This document shows positions 8,537 through 16,882 of a stretch of 64,000 nucleotides of DNA, piece by piece. The DNA is from DATBVX01 sp963695985 (GTDB taxonomy: Bacteria; Pseudomonadota; Gammaproteobacteria; Steroidobacterales; Steroidobacteraceae). The notes beneath the pieces were generated by a model. The model was not told the DNA's origin. It saw only the letters and a list, made by a program, of their open reading frames with translations, and did not search any database. Numbering within the stretch: position 1 is the first letter of the stretch; every line of letters begins with the position of its first letter. A program made the position numbers and the translations under genes. The stretch spans positions 359,201 to 423,200 of the forward strand of contig CAVOIC010000009.1 in the NCBI GenBank assembly GCA_963695985.1. Direction: 5' to 3'.

Positions 8537-10140
8537 GCTATGCGCGTCTCCTTGCCCTCGCGGGCGCCCTGCTGCCCATCGCCATAGCGCTCGCCGCCGG
8601 CGACGCAGACTGGCCGAGCTACAACCGCACGCTCACCTCGGAGCGCTTCGCTCCGCACTCGCAGGTGACCCGCGACAACGTGGCCCAGTTGGGCATCGTG
8701 TGCAGCTACGACACGCGCGACCAGCTGAGCTTTCAGACCGGCCCGCTCGTCATCGAGGGCGTGCTTTACGGCACCACCGACACTGACACCTTCGCGCTCG
8801 ATGCGGGCACCTGTCAGGAACGCTGGCGCGTGCACGAGGACGCTCAAACCTTCTTTCGCACCAATCGCGGCGTGGCGTACCTCGAGGGTCGGCTGTTTCG
8901 CGGCCTGCAGGATGGTCGCGTAGTCGCATACGAGGCAGCGAGTGGCCGGCGGCTGTGGGAGACCCGCATCGCAGACAGCAAGAAGGGTGAGGGCGTACCC
9001 GCCGCGCCCATTGCCTGGTCCGGACTCGTCTTCATCGGCAACGCCGGTGGTGATTCCTATGGCGTCAAGGGCCGCATGTACGCGCTCGACGCACCTACGG
9101 GCAAGGTGGTGTGGGAGTTCTATCTGGTGCCGCGGGAAAATCCTTCGCCCAAGGACAGCACTCGGTCATCCGCGGCACACGAGGCTGCGCGCGACAAGTC
9201 CTGGGGAAACAAGCCCGATGTGCCGATCACGGGAGGAGCAACCTGGACCTCGTACACGCTCGATGCGGGCCGCGGGCTCCTCTACGTGCCGGGCGGCAAC
9301 CCGGCCCCCGACTTCGTGTCATCGCTCCGCCCGGGAGAGAACCTCTACACCAATTCGGTCGTCGTGCTCGATGCGCGCACTGGAGCCTATCGCGCCCACT
9401 ACCAGCTGGCGTCCGAGGACTTTCACGACTGGGACGTTTCTTCGGCGCCGGTCCTCACGACCACCCGCGCCGGGCAGCACCGCCTCCTGGAGGCGCCAAA
9501 GGACGGCCACCTTTATGGCTACGACCTGGCGAGCGGCCGACGCGTGTTTCGCACGCCCATTACCACGATTGAAAACGACAAAGCGCCGCTGAGCGAGAAC
9601 GGCACGCGCTTCTGCCCCGGCACACAGGGAGGCAGCGAGTGGAATGGCCCTGCGTACGATCCGGAAACGAATCTGGCGCTCACGGGCTCGGTCGACTGGT
9701 GTTCGACCGTCTGGGTAAAACCGGAGGCCGTGGTCAAGAACGCCGCCGTCGGACAACCCTGGACCGGGGGGCAGGAACCGAACATCTTCGGCAAGATGGA
9801 TCCGCCCGAGCACTTCGGCGGGTGGCTGAGCGCGATCGATGCCGACACTGGCGAAGTCCGCTGGCGCATGAGGACGCCGGCGCCGGTCCTTTCCGGCGTG
9901 ACGCCGACAGCAGGCGGCCTCGTGTTTTTTGGTGATATCGCCGGCCATGTCTATGCACTCGACAAAGCCAGCGGCCAGCAGTTGTGGTCGACCCAGCTCG
10001 ACGGCGCGGTGGCGGGCGGCGTGGTGAGCTACGTCGTGAACGATCAGCAGCGCATCGCCGTCGCGGCTGGCGCCACCTCTCCGATCTGGCCCACGCCCAA
10101 GGTGAATGCCAGCATCGTCGTGTTCGGACTGAAACACTAG
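8533..10140 (+). CDS. Periplasmic PQQ-type quinoprotein (beta-propeller) alcohol dehydrogenase
   Basis: 535 residues. An N-terminal signal peptide (residues about 1-22, ALAAGDADW cleavage region) leads into an eight-bladed propeller. Repeated tryptophan-docking strands are seen: VYALDKASGQQLWST, YALDAPTGKVVWEF, YEAASGRRLWETR. The PGGNPAPDFVSSLRPGENLY segment is diagnostic of PQQ alcohol dehydrogenases. There is no C-terminal cytochrome c domain, so electrons must leave through a separate cytochrome. A vicinal Cys-Cys pair as in methanol dehydrogenase is not seen. Start at ATG 8533 overlaps the upstream stop. Substrate is probably an alcohol; PQQ synthesis genes are not in the window. Confidence 0.85.
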   Translation: MSYARLLALAGALLPIAIALAAGDADWPSYNRTLTSERFAPHSQVTRDNVAQLGIVCSYDTRDQLSFQTGPLVIEGVLYGTTDTDTFALDAGTCQERWRVHEDAQTFFRTNRGVAYLEGRLFRGLQDGRVVAYEAASGRRLWETRIADSKKGEGVPAAPIAWSGLVFIGNAGGDSYGVKGRMYALDAPTGKVVWEFYLVPRENPSPKDSTRSSAAHEAARDKSWGNKPDVPITGGATWTSYTLDAGRGLLYVPGGNPAPDFVSSLRPGENLYTNSVVVLDARTGAYRAHYQLASEDFHDWDVSSAPVLTTTRAGQHRLLEAPKDGHLYGYDLASGRRVFRTPITTIENDKAPLSENGTRFCPGTQGGSEWNGPAYDPETNLALTGSVDWCSTVWVKPEAVVKNAAVGQPWTGGQEPNIFGKMDPPEHFGGWLSAIDADTGEVRWRMRTPAPVLSGVTPTAGGLVFFGDIAGHVYALDKASGQQLWSTQLDGAVAGGVVSYVVNDQQRIAVAAGATSPIWPTPKVNASIVVFGLKH

Positions 10141-10159
10141 CTCAAACGAGGGGACTCTC

Positions 10160-10453
10160 ATGCCCGCCTTTGTGATCGTCGATGTTCTCGCCACGAGCGA
10201 TGAGAAGAAGATGGAACAGTATCGCGCTGGTGTCGTCGCCACTGTGCAGAAACATGGCGGCCGTTATGTCGCCATCGGTGGACCCTTCCAGGTCAAGGAG
10301 GGGAGCTGGCGGCCGACGTTTCCGGTGATCATCGAATTTCCGAATCTCGATGCCGCGAACCGCTGGTACGACTCGCCCGAATACCAGCCGCTCAAGGCCC
10401 TCCGGCACGCGGGCAGTCGCGGCAACATGGTGTTCATCGAGGGCCTGAAGTAG
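10160..10453 (+). CDS. DUF1330 domain protein
   Basis: 97 residues, the usual size for the DUF1330 (dimeric alpha/beta barrel-like) family. Matching segments are AFVIVDVLATSDEKKMEQYR at the start, GGRYVAIGGPFQV in the middle, and FPNLDAANRWYDSPEYQPLK near the end. It lies 19 bp after the quinoprotein with an AGGGGA ribosome site and is probably the last gene of that plus-strand set. No biochemical role is established for the family. Confidence 0.88.
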   Translation: MPAFVIVDVLATSDEKKMEQYRAGVVATVQKHGGRYVAIGGPFQVKEGSWRPTFPVIIEFPNLDAANRWYDSPEYQPLKALRHAGSRGNMVFIEGLK

Positions 10454-10475
10454 CTCGCACGCCTCGGCGCGACCT

Positions 10476-11405
10476 TCAACGCGCAAAGAGTTTCGTGACG
10501 CCGATGTTCAGCACCGGGTCTTCGTGCTGCACACCGTTGAGCCCGCCTTGCGAAAGCGGGATCTGTCCGGCGGCACGGAGCACCCATCCGCCTCCCACGT
10601 CGAAGAGGATGCGTGGCGTGACATAGAACAGGTTGCCGCCCGTATTCGGATCGGTCGCGCCGCTCCCATCGATCTCATCTTGACCCGCATTGCGGTAGTT
10701 CAATTCCAGCACTCCGTCCCACCGCGGGCCCAGCTTGTGCTCGTACGCGGCGTTCAGCAGCCCGATGTTGCCGTACTTGTAGCCGAAGTCATTGCTGCCG
10801 GTACGGCGGTATTGACCCGAATAGAAGAGTGCCGATTGCGGATCGAGCTGGTAGGAGCCCGAGAGGCCCGCAAACCAGTCGGTCGACCCGGTGCCGGGCT
10901 GCACGTGCTCATCGAGGCGCTCGCCGCCGCGCGAGAGGTCGTTCTGCCCCCAGTCGGTTTTCACTCCCGCGACCGCGAAGAGCTGGGCGCGCACACCGAC
11001 GTCACCTTCGAAGCGTGACGACCACAGGCGCATCTGACCATAGATCTCCGGATCCGCCAGCCCCGAGCCGTGACTGTGCTCGCTCTCGCCCGCGACTGTC
11101 TCGGTGAGCTCGCGCTCACTGTAAGGCACGCGTGCAAACAGGCCGAAGCGATCGTTGATGCCGTATGCGACCAGGAGCGTCGTGCGTCGCTCGCGAATCG
11201 AGTCGCGTTCGTCCGCCGGTCCCTGAGTCTTCTTTACCTGGTCCCAATCGAGGGCGAGTCGCAAGCCGCTCTGCGCTACGCCTTCATGGCCGAGCGCGTT
11301 GAAGGTCGGGTCGCCACAGCGACAAATGGAACAGCCCCAGGCTGGTAACGACGTCACCGCTGTCAACAGCAGCACGCCGAGTTGTTGGTTCGTTTTCCAG
11401 TTCAT
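10476..11405 (-). CDS. Outer-membrane beta-barrel protein with N-terminal Cys cluster
   Basis: 309 residues from ATG 11405. A signal peptide (MNWKTNQQLGVLLL...LPAWG) precedes GCSICRCGDPTF, a compact three-cysteine cluster. The rest alternates polar and aromatic residues in short strands with turns (SALFYSGQYRRTGSND, GVLELNYRN, NLFYVTPRILFDVG), as expected for an outer-membrane barrel. Similar transporter-like proteins often occur in metal or copper gene sets. The upstream DUF2946 gene fits that, so metal handling is an inference. It converges on the DUF1330 gene with a 22-bp gap. I cannot name an orthologue. Confidence 0.7.
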   Translation of the reverse strand: MNWKTNQQLGVLLLTAVTSLPAWGCSICRCGDPTFNALGHEGVAQSGLRLALDWDQVKKTQGPADERDSIRERRTTLLVAYGINDRFGLFARVPYSERELTETVAGESEHSHGSGLADPEIYGQMRLWSSRFEGDVGVRAQLFAVAGVKTDWGQNDLSRGGERLDEHVQPGTGSTDWFAGLSGSYQLDPQSALFYSGQYRRTGSNDFGYKYGNIGLLNAAYEHKLGPRWDGVLELNYRNAGQDEIDGSGATDPNTGGNLFYVTPRILFDVGGGWVLRAAGQIPLSQGGLNGVQHEDPVLNIGVTKLFAR

Positions 11406-11546
11406 GTCCTGATACTCAGTCGTTGGCCACGCGGGCGCTGAGCCCGCGCGTCCGCCGCGCATGCTGAGTGCAGCCGCTCGGCGGGCGTCGCTCGTGCGCG
11501 AACGCCGCATGAGCAGCGCTGCGCCGCGAGTTCCGTCGCAGGAGAG

Positions 11547-11948
11547 TCAGGCGGCGAGAGGTGGCCCGCGCGCCGATTGCGCGCGCTCGAGGAAGGAGTC
11601 GACGTTCGGAGAATTGAAAAACGTGATGGGCAAACGCGCATCGAGTGCCAGCGTGGCACTCCAGAATTCAGCGAGCGGCGGCGCACTCGCCCCGCCGAAA
11701 CTGAAGAGGCACGGATGATCGGGATGGGGTGCGGGATGCGGGGCTGGAGTGCGGCTGTCGAGCGGCGAGGCTGGACTTGAGTGCCCCGGGCAGACCTCGA
11801 GTCCGACGGAGAAATGATCGCTCGTGCTCGGCATGAAGCCGGGAGCGATCAGCGCTCGGCACAGGAGTGCCGGCACCAGCACGCCTGCGACCAGCCATGA
11901 CCTCATCCGCCTCATGCTCCGATCAACCTTGGCAGGAACTGACGCCAC
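11547..11948 (-). CDS. DUF2946-like small membrane/secreted protein
   Basis: 133 residues. It has a hydrophobic N-terminal segment (MRSWLVAGVLVPALLCRALIA), then the GFMPS and VCPGHSS segments, a Pro/His-rich stretch (HPAPHPDHPCLF) and a hydrophobic C-terminal half. This layout, with an early CPGH and a later CxF pair, resembles DUF2946, a family frequently found beside TonB copper receptors and other metal genes. Start is uncertain: ATGs at 11948, 11915 and 11906 are in frame. Separated by 141 bp from the downstream outer-membrane protein, in which I see no gene. Role unknown; metal sensing or export is a guess. Confidence 0.55.
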   Translation of the reverse strand: MASVPAKVDRSMRRMRSWLVAGVLVPALLCRALIAPGFMPSTSDHFSVGLEVCPGHSSPASPLDSRTPAPHPAPHPDHPCLFSFGGASAPPLAEFWSATLALDARLPITFFNSPNVDSFLERAQSARGPPLAA

Positions 11949-12022
11949 ATTGTCCGAACGGACATTACCTCAACTGGATAATAGGAGGCCATCCCGGCGT
12001 GGGATAGTGCGGGAAACTGTGT

Positions 12023-12730
12023 ATGAACATGACCAGACGCGGGCTATTCATGGGTGCCGCATCGATGGCGGTGTTCGCTGCCGGCGCGCGTGGTGGCAGC
12101 TTGCCGCACCGCGATCGCATCAGGGTCGCCTTTCTCCTCGGGGACGGCACCAACGTCATTGACATGGCCGGTCCGTGGGAAACCTTTCAGGACACATCGG
12201 CTGGAGACGGCGGCGACATGCCGTTCGAGTTGTTCACTGTCGCCCCAACCACGGACCTGATCACGATGACGGGCGGACTCAAGGTGAAGCCGGGCTACAC
12301 GCTCGATGCCGCTCCGGCGCCCAATGTCATCGTGGTTCCGGCGCAGCGCTCCGCCAAGCCCTCGCTGGCCTGGCTCAAGCGCAGCAGCGAGCAGACCGAC
12401 GTGACGATGTCCGTGTGCACGGGCGCCTTTCAATTAGGGCGGGCGGGATTGCTGAAGGGGCTGACCGCCACCACCCATCACGAATACTGGGACAGCTTCG
12501 CACAGGAGTTTCCGGACGTGACGCTCAAGCGCGGCGTGCGCTTCGTCGACAACGGGCGCATTGCCACTGCCGGCGGCCTGACGTCAGGCATCGACATGGC
12601 GCTGCACATCGTTGCCCGCTATTTCGATGCCGACACGGCTGCCAGGACGGCTCGCTATATGGAGCACGACAGCGAGGCCTGGCGCGAGGGATTGCACGCG
12701 AGCCGGCCCGCCTACTGGACGCCGCTCTGA
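12023..12730 (+). CDS. Tat-exported DJ-1/PfpI (ThiJ) family protein
   Basis: 235 residues. The N-terminus MTRRGLFMGAASMAVFAAGA is a twin-arginine-type signal, so the protein is likely periplasmic. The mature part is a DJ-1/PfpI glutamine-amidotransferase-like fold: RVAFLLGDGTNVIDMAGPWE, then the nucleophile elbow MSVCTGAFQLGRAGLLKG with the conserved Cys, and TAGGLTSGIDMALHIVARYF near the end. Related intracellular proteins include isonitrile hydratase and the amidase-like domain of AraC activators. The exported form has no assigned substrate. It is divergent from the DUF2946 gene and convergent with the gene at 12776. Confidence 0.85.
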   Translation: MNMTRRGLFMGAASMAVFAAGARGGSLPHRDRIRVAFLLGDGTNVIDMAGPWETFQDTSAGDGGDMPFELFTVAPTTDLITMTGGLKVKPGYTLDAAPAPNVIVVPAQRSAKPSLAWLKRSSEQTDVTMSVCTGAFQLGRAGLLKGLTATTHHEYWDSFAQEFPDVTLKRGVRFVDNGRIATAGGLTSGIDMALHIVARYFDADTAARTARYMEHDSEAWREGLHASRPAYWTPL

Positions 12731-12775
12731 ACGGCCTGGCGCATCGCGCCGAACCGCTTGCGGTACTGTGCGGGC

Positions 12776-13354
12776 TCAGGCGATCACCCACGACACAAGC
12801 GTCCCGGGGAAGTCTCCGCCGGGACGCTGTCGTGTCGTGATCGTGCAGGCCGTGTCGCCGAGGCCATCGAATGCGGCGTCGGCGAGGCTCCGGGCGAGCG
12901 TCGCGGCCCAGGCGGCGTGGTTCCAGTCCAGGCTCCGAATGCGCTCGCTCGATTCCGCCCCTGAACGCAGCCGGTGCCACATCACGCCCGAGGCGCGGCT
13001 GTCGTGGAATCCAAGATAATGCACACGGAGGTTGCGACCCGCACCCCAGTCCGCCATCAGCATGAGATCGGAGTGCGGCGTGAAGCCCGCGAGCGCCCCA
13101 GCCGTGGTGACGATCGCGTCGAGCTCACCGGTCCACAGCCGCGACACGTCCCGTTGCGTCGCCAGGCGCCTCGCGCCACGTCCTTGCAATACGTCCGCGA
13201 AGCGGCGAGCGTCGCTGTAGCGCTCATCAAGAATCACCGCTGCCAGAGCCGAGGCGGCCGTACTACTACGCGCGGTTGCGACCGCAAGAGGCCCGTCAAG
13301 TAGCGCCAACGCACTGACGGCCCCCGCACACCCCACGAATTCCCGCTTATTCAT
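12776..13354 (-). CDS. Secreted protein of unknown function in the flavocytochrome operon
   Basis: 192 residues. A signal peptide (MNKREFVGCAGAVSALALLDG, weakly Tat-like) precedes a soluble domain with ILDERYSDARRFADVLQGRG, LWTGELDAIVTTAGALAGF, MLMADWGAGRNLRVHYLGFHD and DTACTITTRQRPGGDFPGTLVSW. I do not recognise the family. It begins 1 bp after the cytochrome c stop, so it is the third gene of the flavoprotein-cytochrome-unknown operon. In some p-cresol methylhydroxylase clusters an uncharacterised gene (pchX) lies with the two subunits. Whether this is an equivalent is not shown by sequence. A role in assembly or electron transfer is a guess. Confidence 0.7.
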   Translation of the reverse strand: MNKREFVGCAGAVSALALLDGPLAVATARSSTAASALAAVILDERYSDARRFADVLQGRGARRLATQRDVSRLWTGELDAIVTTAGALAGFTPHSDLMLMADWGAGRNLRVHYLGFHDSRASGVMWHRLRSGAESSERIRSLDWNHAAWAATLARSLADAAFDGLGDTACTITTRQRPGGDFPGTLVSWVIA

Positions 13355-13355
13355 A

Positions 13356-13712
13356 TCAGCCCTGCGGTGGCGGATTCGCTCGTGTCAGATAAGCCGTAAT
13401 CGCATCCAGTTCCACGTCGGTGACTTCGACACGCGTGAGCGCCGGCATGCTCTTGAGTCCGCCGCGCACGACGGCGCGCACGTAGCCCGCCTCGAGGTTC
13501 GTACGCTGCTCGAGCAACGCGCTATCTTTGCCGAGGCGTCGTTCCAGCATCATCGTTCCCGTCCCGCGCTCGAGGTGGCAATAACCGCAGTGTGCGCAGA
13601 ACGCCTGCAGGCCCTCCTCCTGGCGCGCGCTGAGTAGCTGCGGCTCTGCCGCGAGGGCGAAGCCGGCAGCGACAATCCCGATACAGGCAGCGGTTGCATC
13701 CGCAAGCTTCAT
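13356..13712 (-). CDS. Cytochrome c subunit of a VAO/PCMH-type flavocytochrome
   Basis: 118 residues with a signal peptide (MKLADATAACIGIVAAGFALA). One heme c motif is present, CGYCH (C-x2-C-H), and a probable distal Met ligand lies in GGLKSMPAL. This is the size and layout of the small cytochrome subunit of p-cresol methylhydroxylase (PchC) and eugenol hydroxylase (EhyA). Its ATG overlaps the stop of the flavoprotein gene by 4 nt (ATGA), strong support for a functional pair. It would take electrons from the FAD and pass them to azurin or another periplasmic cytochrome. Confidence 0.87.
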   Translation of the reverse strand: MKLADATAACIGIVAAGFALAAEPQLLSARQEEGLQAFCAHCGYCHLERGTGTMMLERRLGKDSALLEQRTNLEAGYVRAVVRGGLKSMPALTRVEVTDVELDAITAYLTRANPPPQG

Positions 13713-15268
13713 GCGCGCTTGTTCCGCAACGCGCGTGGCCAGATTCCGGACTTGCCGGGTGCGAGAATCCCGTTCGGGTCGAGTGCGTCCTTCACGGTCT
13801 CGTTGAGACGCAGCAACGCGTGCTGATTGAAGTCGAACGTCTGCGCCACCGCATCCATGAAGCTGATGTGCGTGCGATATTCCCCGTACCCCTGGCTGGC
13901 GGCATCGGTGATCAGGGCCTTGAACAGGGCACGCGCGCTATCGGTCATCGCCTTGTCGTCGCGGTCATAGATGATCAGGTTCACGTTATTGATGTGGCGG
14001 TGCCCCATCGTGAACGAGGTGTAGTAGTCGAGGCCGTGCTGTTCGTAGAGGGCCTTGACGCGGCGAAAGCGTTCCAGGGCCAACTGCCCGTCTGGCGGCA
14101 TGACCGGTGAAAAGCCGATGTGCCCGCCCCGTCCGCCGCGCCAGTTCACGATCTGCAGCGGCAGCACGCTCGGGATGCCGGCGCCGGATTTTTCGATCGG
14201 CTCGCCGCGCTGCCAGCTGTCGAATTTGAGCTCGTGGCCGAGGTGCGGCTCGAGCGCGGCACGCACGACCTGGGCATGGGCACGGATCGCCTCCGGATAT
14301 CCGAATAGCGTGAGCCCGAAGCTCCACCAGCCGATGCCGTAGCGCGCCATGATCTTCTCGGAGATCTCGTCCGGGATCGATCCCGGCCCCCGATACCACT
14401 CCTCGCGCTGGGAGAACACCGAGGCGTCGTGCAGGTAGTTGCCGAACACGAATGGGTGCTCGATCACGTTGCGCAGCCGCAGGCGCGCGAGCTCGTCGAT
14501 CGCCCAGCCGATGTCCTCGGCCTTCGGCAGCTGCACGCGGACCCGCAGCGTCGCCTCGGGTTCGGGCATGAGCCACACGCCCGCTTTCGTGACCACGCCG
14601 TAGTTCGACTGCACGAACAGCTGGTCCCACGCCGGACCGAAGCCGTACTGATAATGCTGCCACCCTTTGGCACCCGCCATCGCGCCCATGCCGGTGCGCA
14701 ACAGCTCCCCGCTCGGCAGCACGACTTCCATGCCGCAGAGCTTGCTGCTGTTGTCACCGTACGGCGTGTAGCCGATGCCGCGTTCGAGGGCGTTGCCGAG
14801 CACGCTGCCCCAGGCATTGCCGGGCACCGACATCCACAACGGAATCTTGTGCTCACGCAGATGGCTGTACAGGTCGAAGAAGCCAACTCCAGGTTCGATC
14901 ACGCAGTAGCCGAACTTCTCGTTCACCTCGAGGATGCGCTTCATGCGTCCGAGATCGAGTACGACCGTGCCCGACATTACGGGCGCCGCCGCGCCGTAGC
15001 CGAGATTCTTGCCCCGCGATATCGGCCAGAGCGGAATCCGGTGCTCATTGGCGATCCGCAGCAGCGCCTGGATCTCCTCGACGCTCTGCGGGGCGACGGC
15101 CGCCGCTGGTGCATGATCCCTGCCGTCGCCGATCGCGTACGCATCCAGGTACGTCTCGCGGTCCTCGTCACTCGACAGCACCCACTGCCGCCCCACGACG
15201 CCGGCGAAGCGCTCGAGGGCCCGGTCGAAGGTCCGCGCGGAAACATTGGGCGGCAGGATCAGTTGCAT
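13709..15268 (-). CDS. FAD-linked 4-alkylphenol oxidase/hydroxylase, VAO/PCMH family flavoprotein
   Basis: 519 residues from ATG 15268. FAD-binding segments are GKNLGYGAAAPVMSGTVVLDLGRM and PGVGFFDLYSHL. GNALERGIGYTPYGD and the C-terminal LDPNGILAPGKSGIWP are hallmarks of vanillyl-alcohol oxidase/p-cresol methylhydroxylase enzymes. Tyr464-Arg465 in GEYRTH match the phenolate-binding pair of VAO. His383 in GGHIGFSPV sits where VAO carries the His that covalently binds FAD, whereas PCMH uses Tyr. The adjacent cytochrome gene argues for a dehydrogenase/hydroxylase (p-cresol, 4-ethylphenol or eugenol) rather than an oxidase. The residue match is from memory, not an alignment. Confidence 0.88.
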   Translation of the reverse strand: MQLILPPNVSARTFDRALERFAGVVGRQWVLSSDEDRETYLDAYAIGDGRDHAPAAAVAPQSVEEIQALLRIANEHRIPLWPISRGKNLGYGAAAPVMSGTVVLDLGRMKRILEVNEKFGYCVIEPGVGFFDLYSHLREHKIPLWMSVPGNAWGSVLGNALERGIGYTPYGDNSSKLCGMEVVLPSGELLRTGMGAMAGAKGWQHYQYGFGPAWDQLFVQSNYGVVTKAGVWLMPEPEATLRVRVQLPKAEDIGWAIDELARLRLRNVIEHPFVFGNYLHDASVFSQREEWYRGPGSIPDEISEKIMARYGIGWWSFGLTLFGYPEAIRAHAQVVRAALEPHLGHELKFDSWQRGEPIEKSGAGIPSVLPLQIVNWRGGRGGHIGFSPVMPPDGQLALERFRRVKALYEQHGLDYYTSFTMGHRHINNVNLIIYDRDDKAMTDSARALFKALITDAASQGYGEYRTHISFMDAVAQTFDFNQHALLRLNETVKDALDPNGILAPGKSGIWPRALRNKRA

Positions 15269-15418
15269 TGTTATTCTGCTCCTGGCCGGAGCATCACATC
15301 CGCCCGCTGCGGCATGCAACTGCCACTTTGCGGCCCCCCCGGGGCTTGCAGGCCTCGCGGCTTTTAGGGAATCTCTGCGTGCGTCCCAGTGCATAACCAC
15401 ACCAACGGGGTACAACCC

Positions 15419-15959
15419 ATGGCACTCGTCAGCTTCGGCCAGCCCGATGACGGCATCATCCAGACGTCCTATGTAGTCGCCGACCTCCGCCAGGCCATCG
15501 AGCACTGGATCAGCAAGCTCAAGGTCGGGCCCGTGGTTTGTGCTCGATCACTTCACCGGCGAGGAGCCGCGCTACCGTGGGCAGCCCTCGCGCACCGATG
15601 TCGCGATCGCGATGGCGTTCGCCGGCCACATGAATATCGAGTTGATCCAGCCCAACAACGATGCACCTTCGGTGTATCGCGAGCTCATCGAGCGGCGGGG
15701 CTACGGCTTTCACCACTGGGGTGTCGGCACCTTGAATTTCGACCGGGACGTCGAGCGCTATCGCGCCGCCGGACACGAGCTCGCCTTCGTGGCGAAGGTG
15801 CCGAGCGGCGGCCGGGTGGGCTACATGGACACCACGGCGCAGCTGCCCGGCTTCGTCGAGCTCATCGAGCTCGGGGGGGCTTTCGAGCCGGTGTTCAACC
15901 GATTTTATCGGGCAAGCATCGGCTGGGACGGGCAGGAACCGATTCGACCCTTCATCTGA
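15419..15959 (+). CDS. VOC (glyoxalase/bleomycin-resistance) family protein, frameshifted
   Basis: The coding region starts at ATG 15419 (MALVSFGQPDDGIIQTSYVV) and changes frame near 15531. Removing one G from GGGCCCGTGG restores GPWFVLDHFTGEEPRYRGQP and an uninterrupted 179-residue product. Typical VOC beta-alpha-beta features include the start IQTSYVVADL, the metal-ligand-type FHHWGV and the closing GFVELIEL. VOC proteins include lactoylglutathione lyases, epimerases and extradiol dioxygenases; this short single-domain form cannot be assigned further. Because both halves are intact, a one-base sequencing insertion is more likely than a dead gene. Confidence 0.75.
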
Positions 15960-15989
15960 ACCTCGCGACGGCCGCGGGAGGAGACCGGT

Positions 15990-16814
15990 ATGGATGAAAA
16001 ACTCGCAACCATCGAGCACGCCAGGAGCACTGTCCTGGATCTCATGATCCGCTTCGGCCCCAAGCTCCTCGCCGCGCTGGTGGTGATTGCGGCGGGCGTG
16101 CTGGTGAGCCGCTGGGTCGGGCGTTGGCTCGAGCGCGCGCTGGTGCGCCTCGAGCTCGAGCCGCCGGTGCGCTTGCTGCTCGCGCGCGTCGTGCGAGTCT
16201 TGTTAATGGGACTGTTCCTCATCATGGCTCTGCAGAATCTCGGCGTGGAGCTGCTGCCGCTGATCGCAGGCCTGGGCGTGGTCGGCGCCGGATTTGCTCT
16301 CGGCATGCAGGGCGTGCTCGGCAACGCGGCCGCGGGGCTCTCGATCATCTTCACCAAGCCCTTTCGGGTCGGCGAGTACATCTCTATCGCCGGCGAGGAA
16401 GGCCGGGTCGAGACGATCACGTTGTTCAACACGACGCTCAGTCACGCCGACCTGTCGCAGATTGTCATTCCAAACCGCAAGATTGCCGGTGAGATCCTGC
16501 ACAACTTCGCCCAGCGCCGTCAGCTCACGATCACGGTCAGTGTCGCCCCAGATACCGATCTCAACGCAGCGCTCGGCGTGGTCGATGAGGTGCTGAAGGC
16601 GAATTCTCGCGTGCTGCGGGATCCGGCTCCGGCCATCCAGGTTGCCCTGGCCGGCGGTAACAGTATCAACCTCAGCCTCACGCCATGGGTAGCGGTGCCG
16701 GACTACGGGGCCGCGAGCGGTGAGCTGAGCAAGGAGGTGGTGGAAGCGTTCCGGCACCACGGGGTGGCGTTCCCGGTACCCGTACGCGAGGTCCGGCTCC
16801 TCAAAGTGAATTAA
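15990..16814 (+). CDS. Small-conductance mechanosensitive channel (MscS family)
   Basis: 274 residues. About three N-terminal membrane segments (FGPKLLAALVVIAAGVLVS; VVRVLLMGLFLIMALQNLGV; LLPLIAGLGVVGAGFALGMQ) are followed by the Gly/Ala-rich pore helix and the MscS beta domain (FTKPFRVGEYISIAGEEGRVETI, NTTLSHADLSQIVIPNRKI). It is a homoheptameric inner-membrane channel that opens under membrane tension to release solutes. Length matches E. coli MscS (286). It follows the VOC gene by 30 bp with a GGGAGGAG ribosome site. Confidence 0.95.
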   Translation: MDEKLATIEHARSTVLDLMIRFGPKLLAALVVIAAGVLVSRWVGRWLERALVRLELEPPVRLLLARVVRVLLMGLFLIMALQNLGVELLPLIAGLGVVGAGFALGMQGVLGNAAAGLSIIFTKPFRVGEYISIAGEEGRVETITLFNTTLSHADLSQIVIPNRKIAGEILHNFAQRRQLTITVSVAPDTDLNAALGVVDEVLKANSRVLRDPAPAIQVALAGGNSINLSLTPWVAVPDYGAASGELSKEVVEAFRHHGVAFPVPVREVRLLKVN

Positions 16815-16882
16815 CTTGCGCGCGCAGCAGCGGAGCGGTACACAGTGCGCCGGCAATCACAATCCATCGGGGGGAATGAGCA

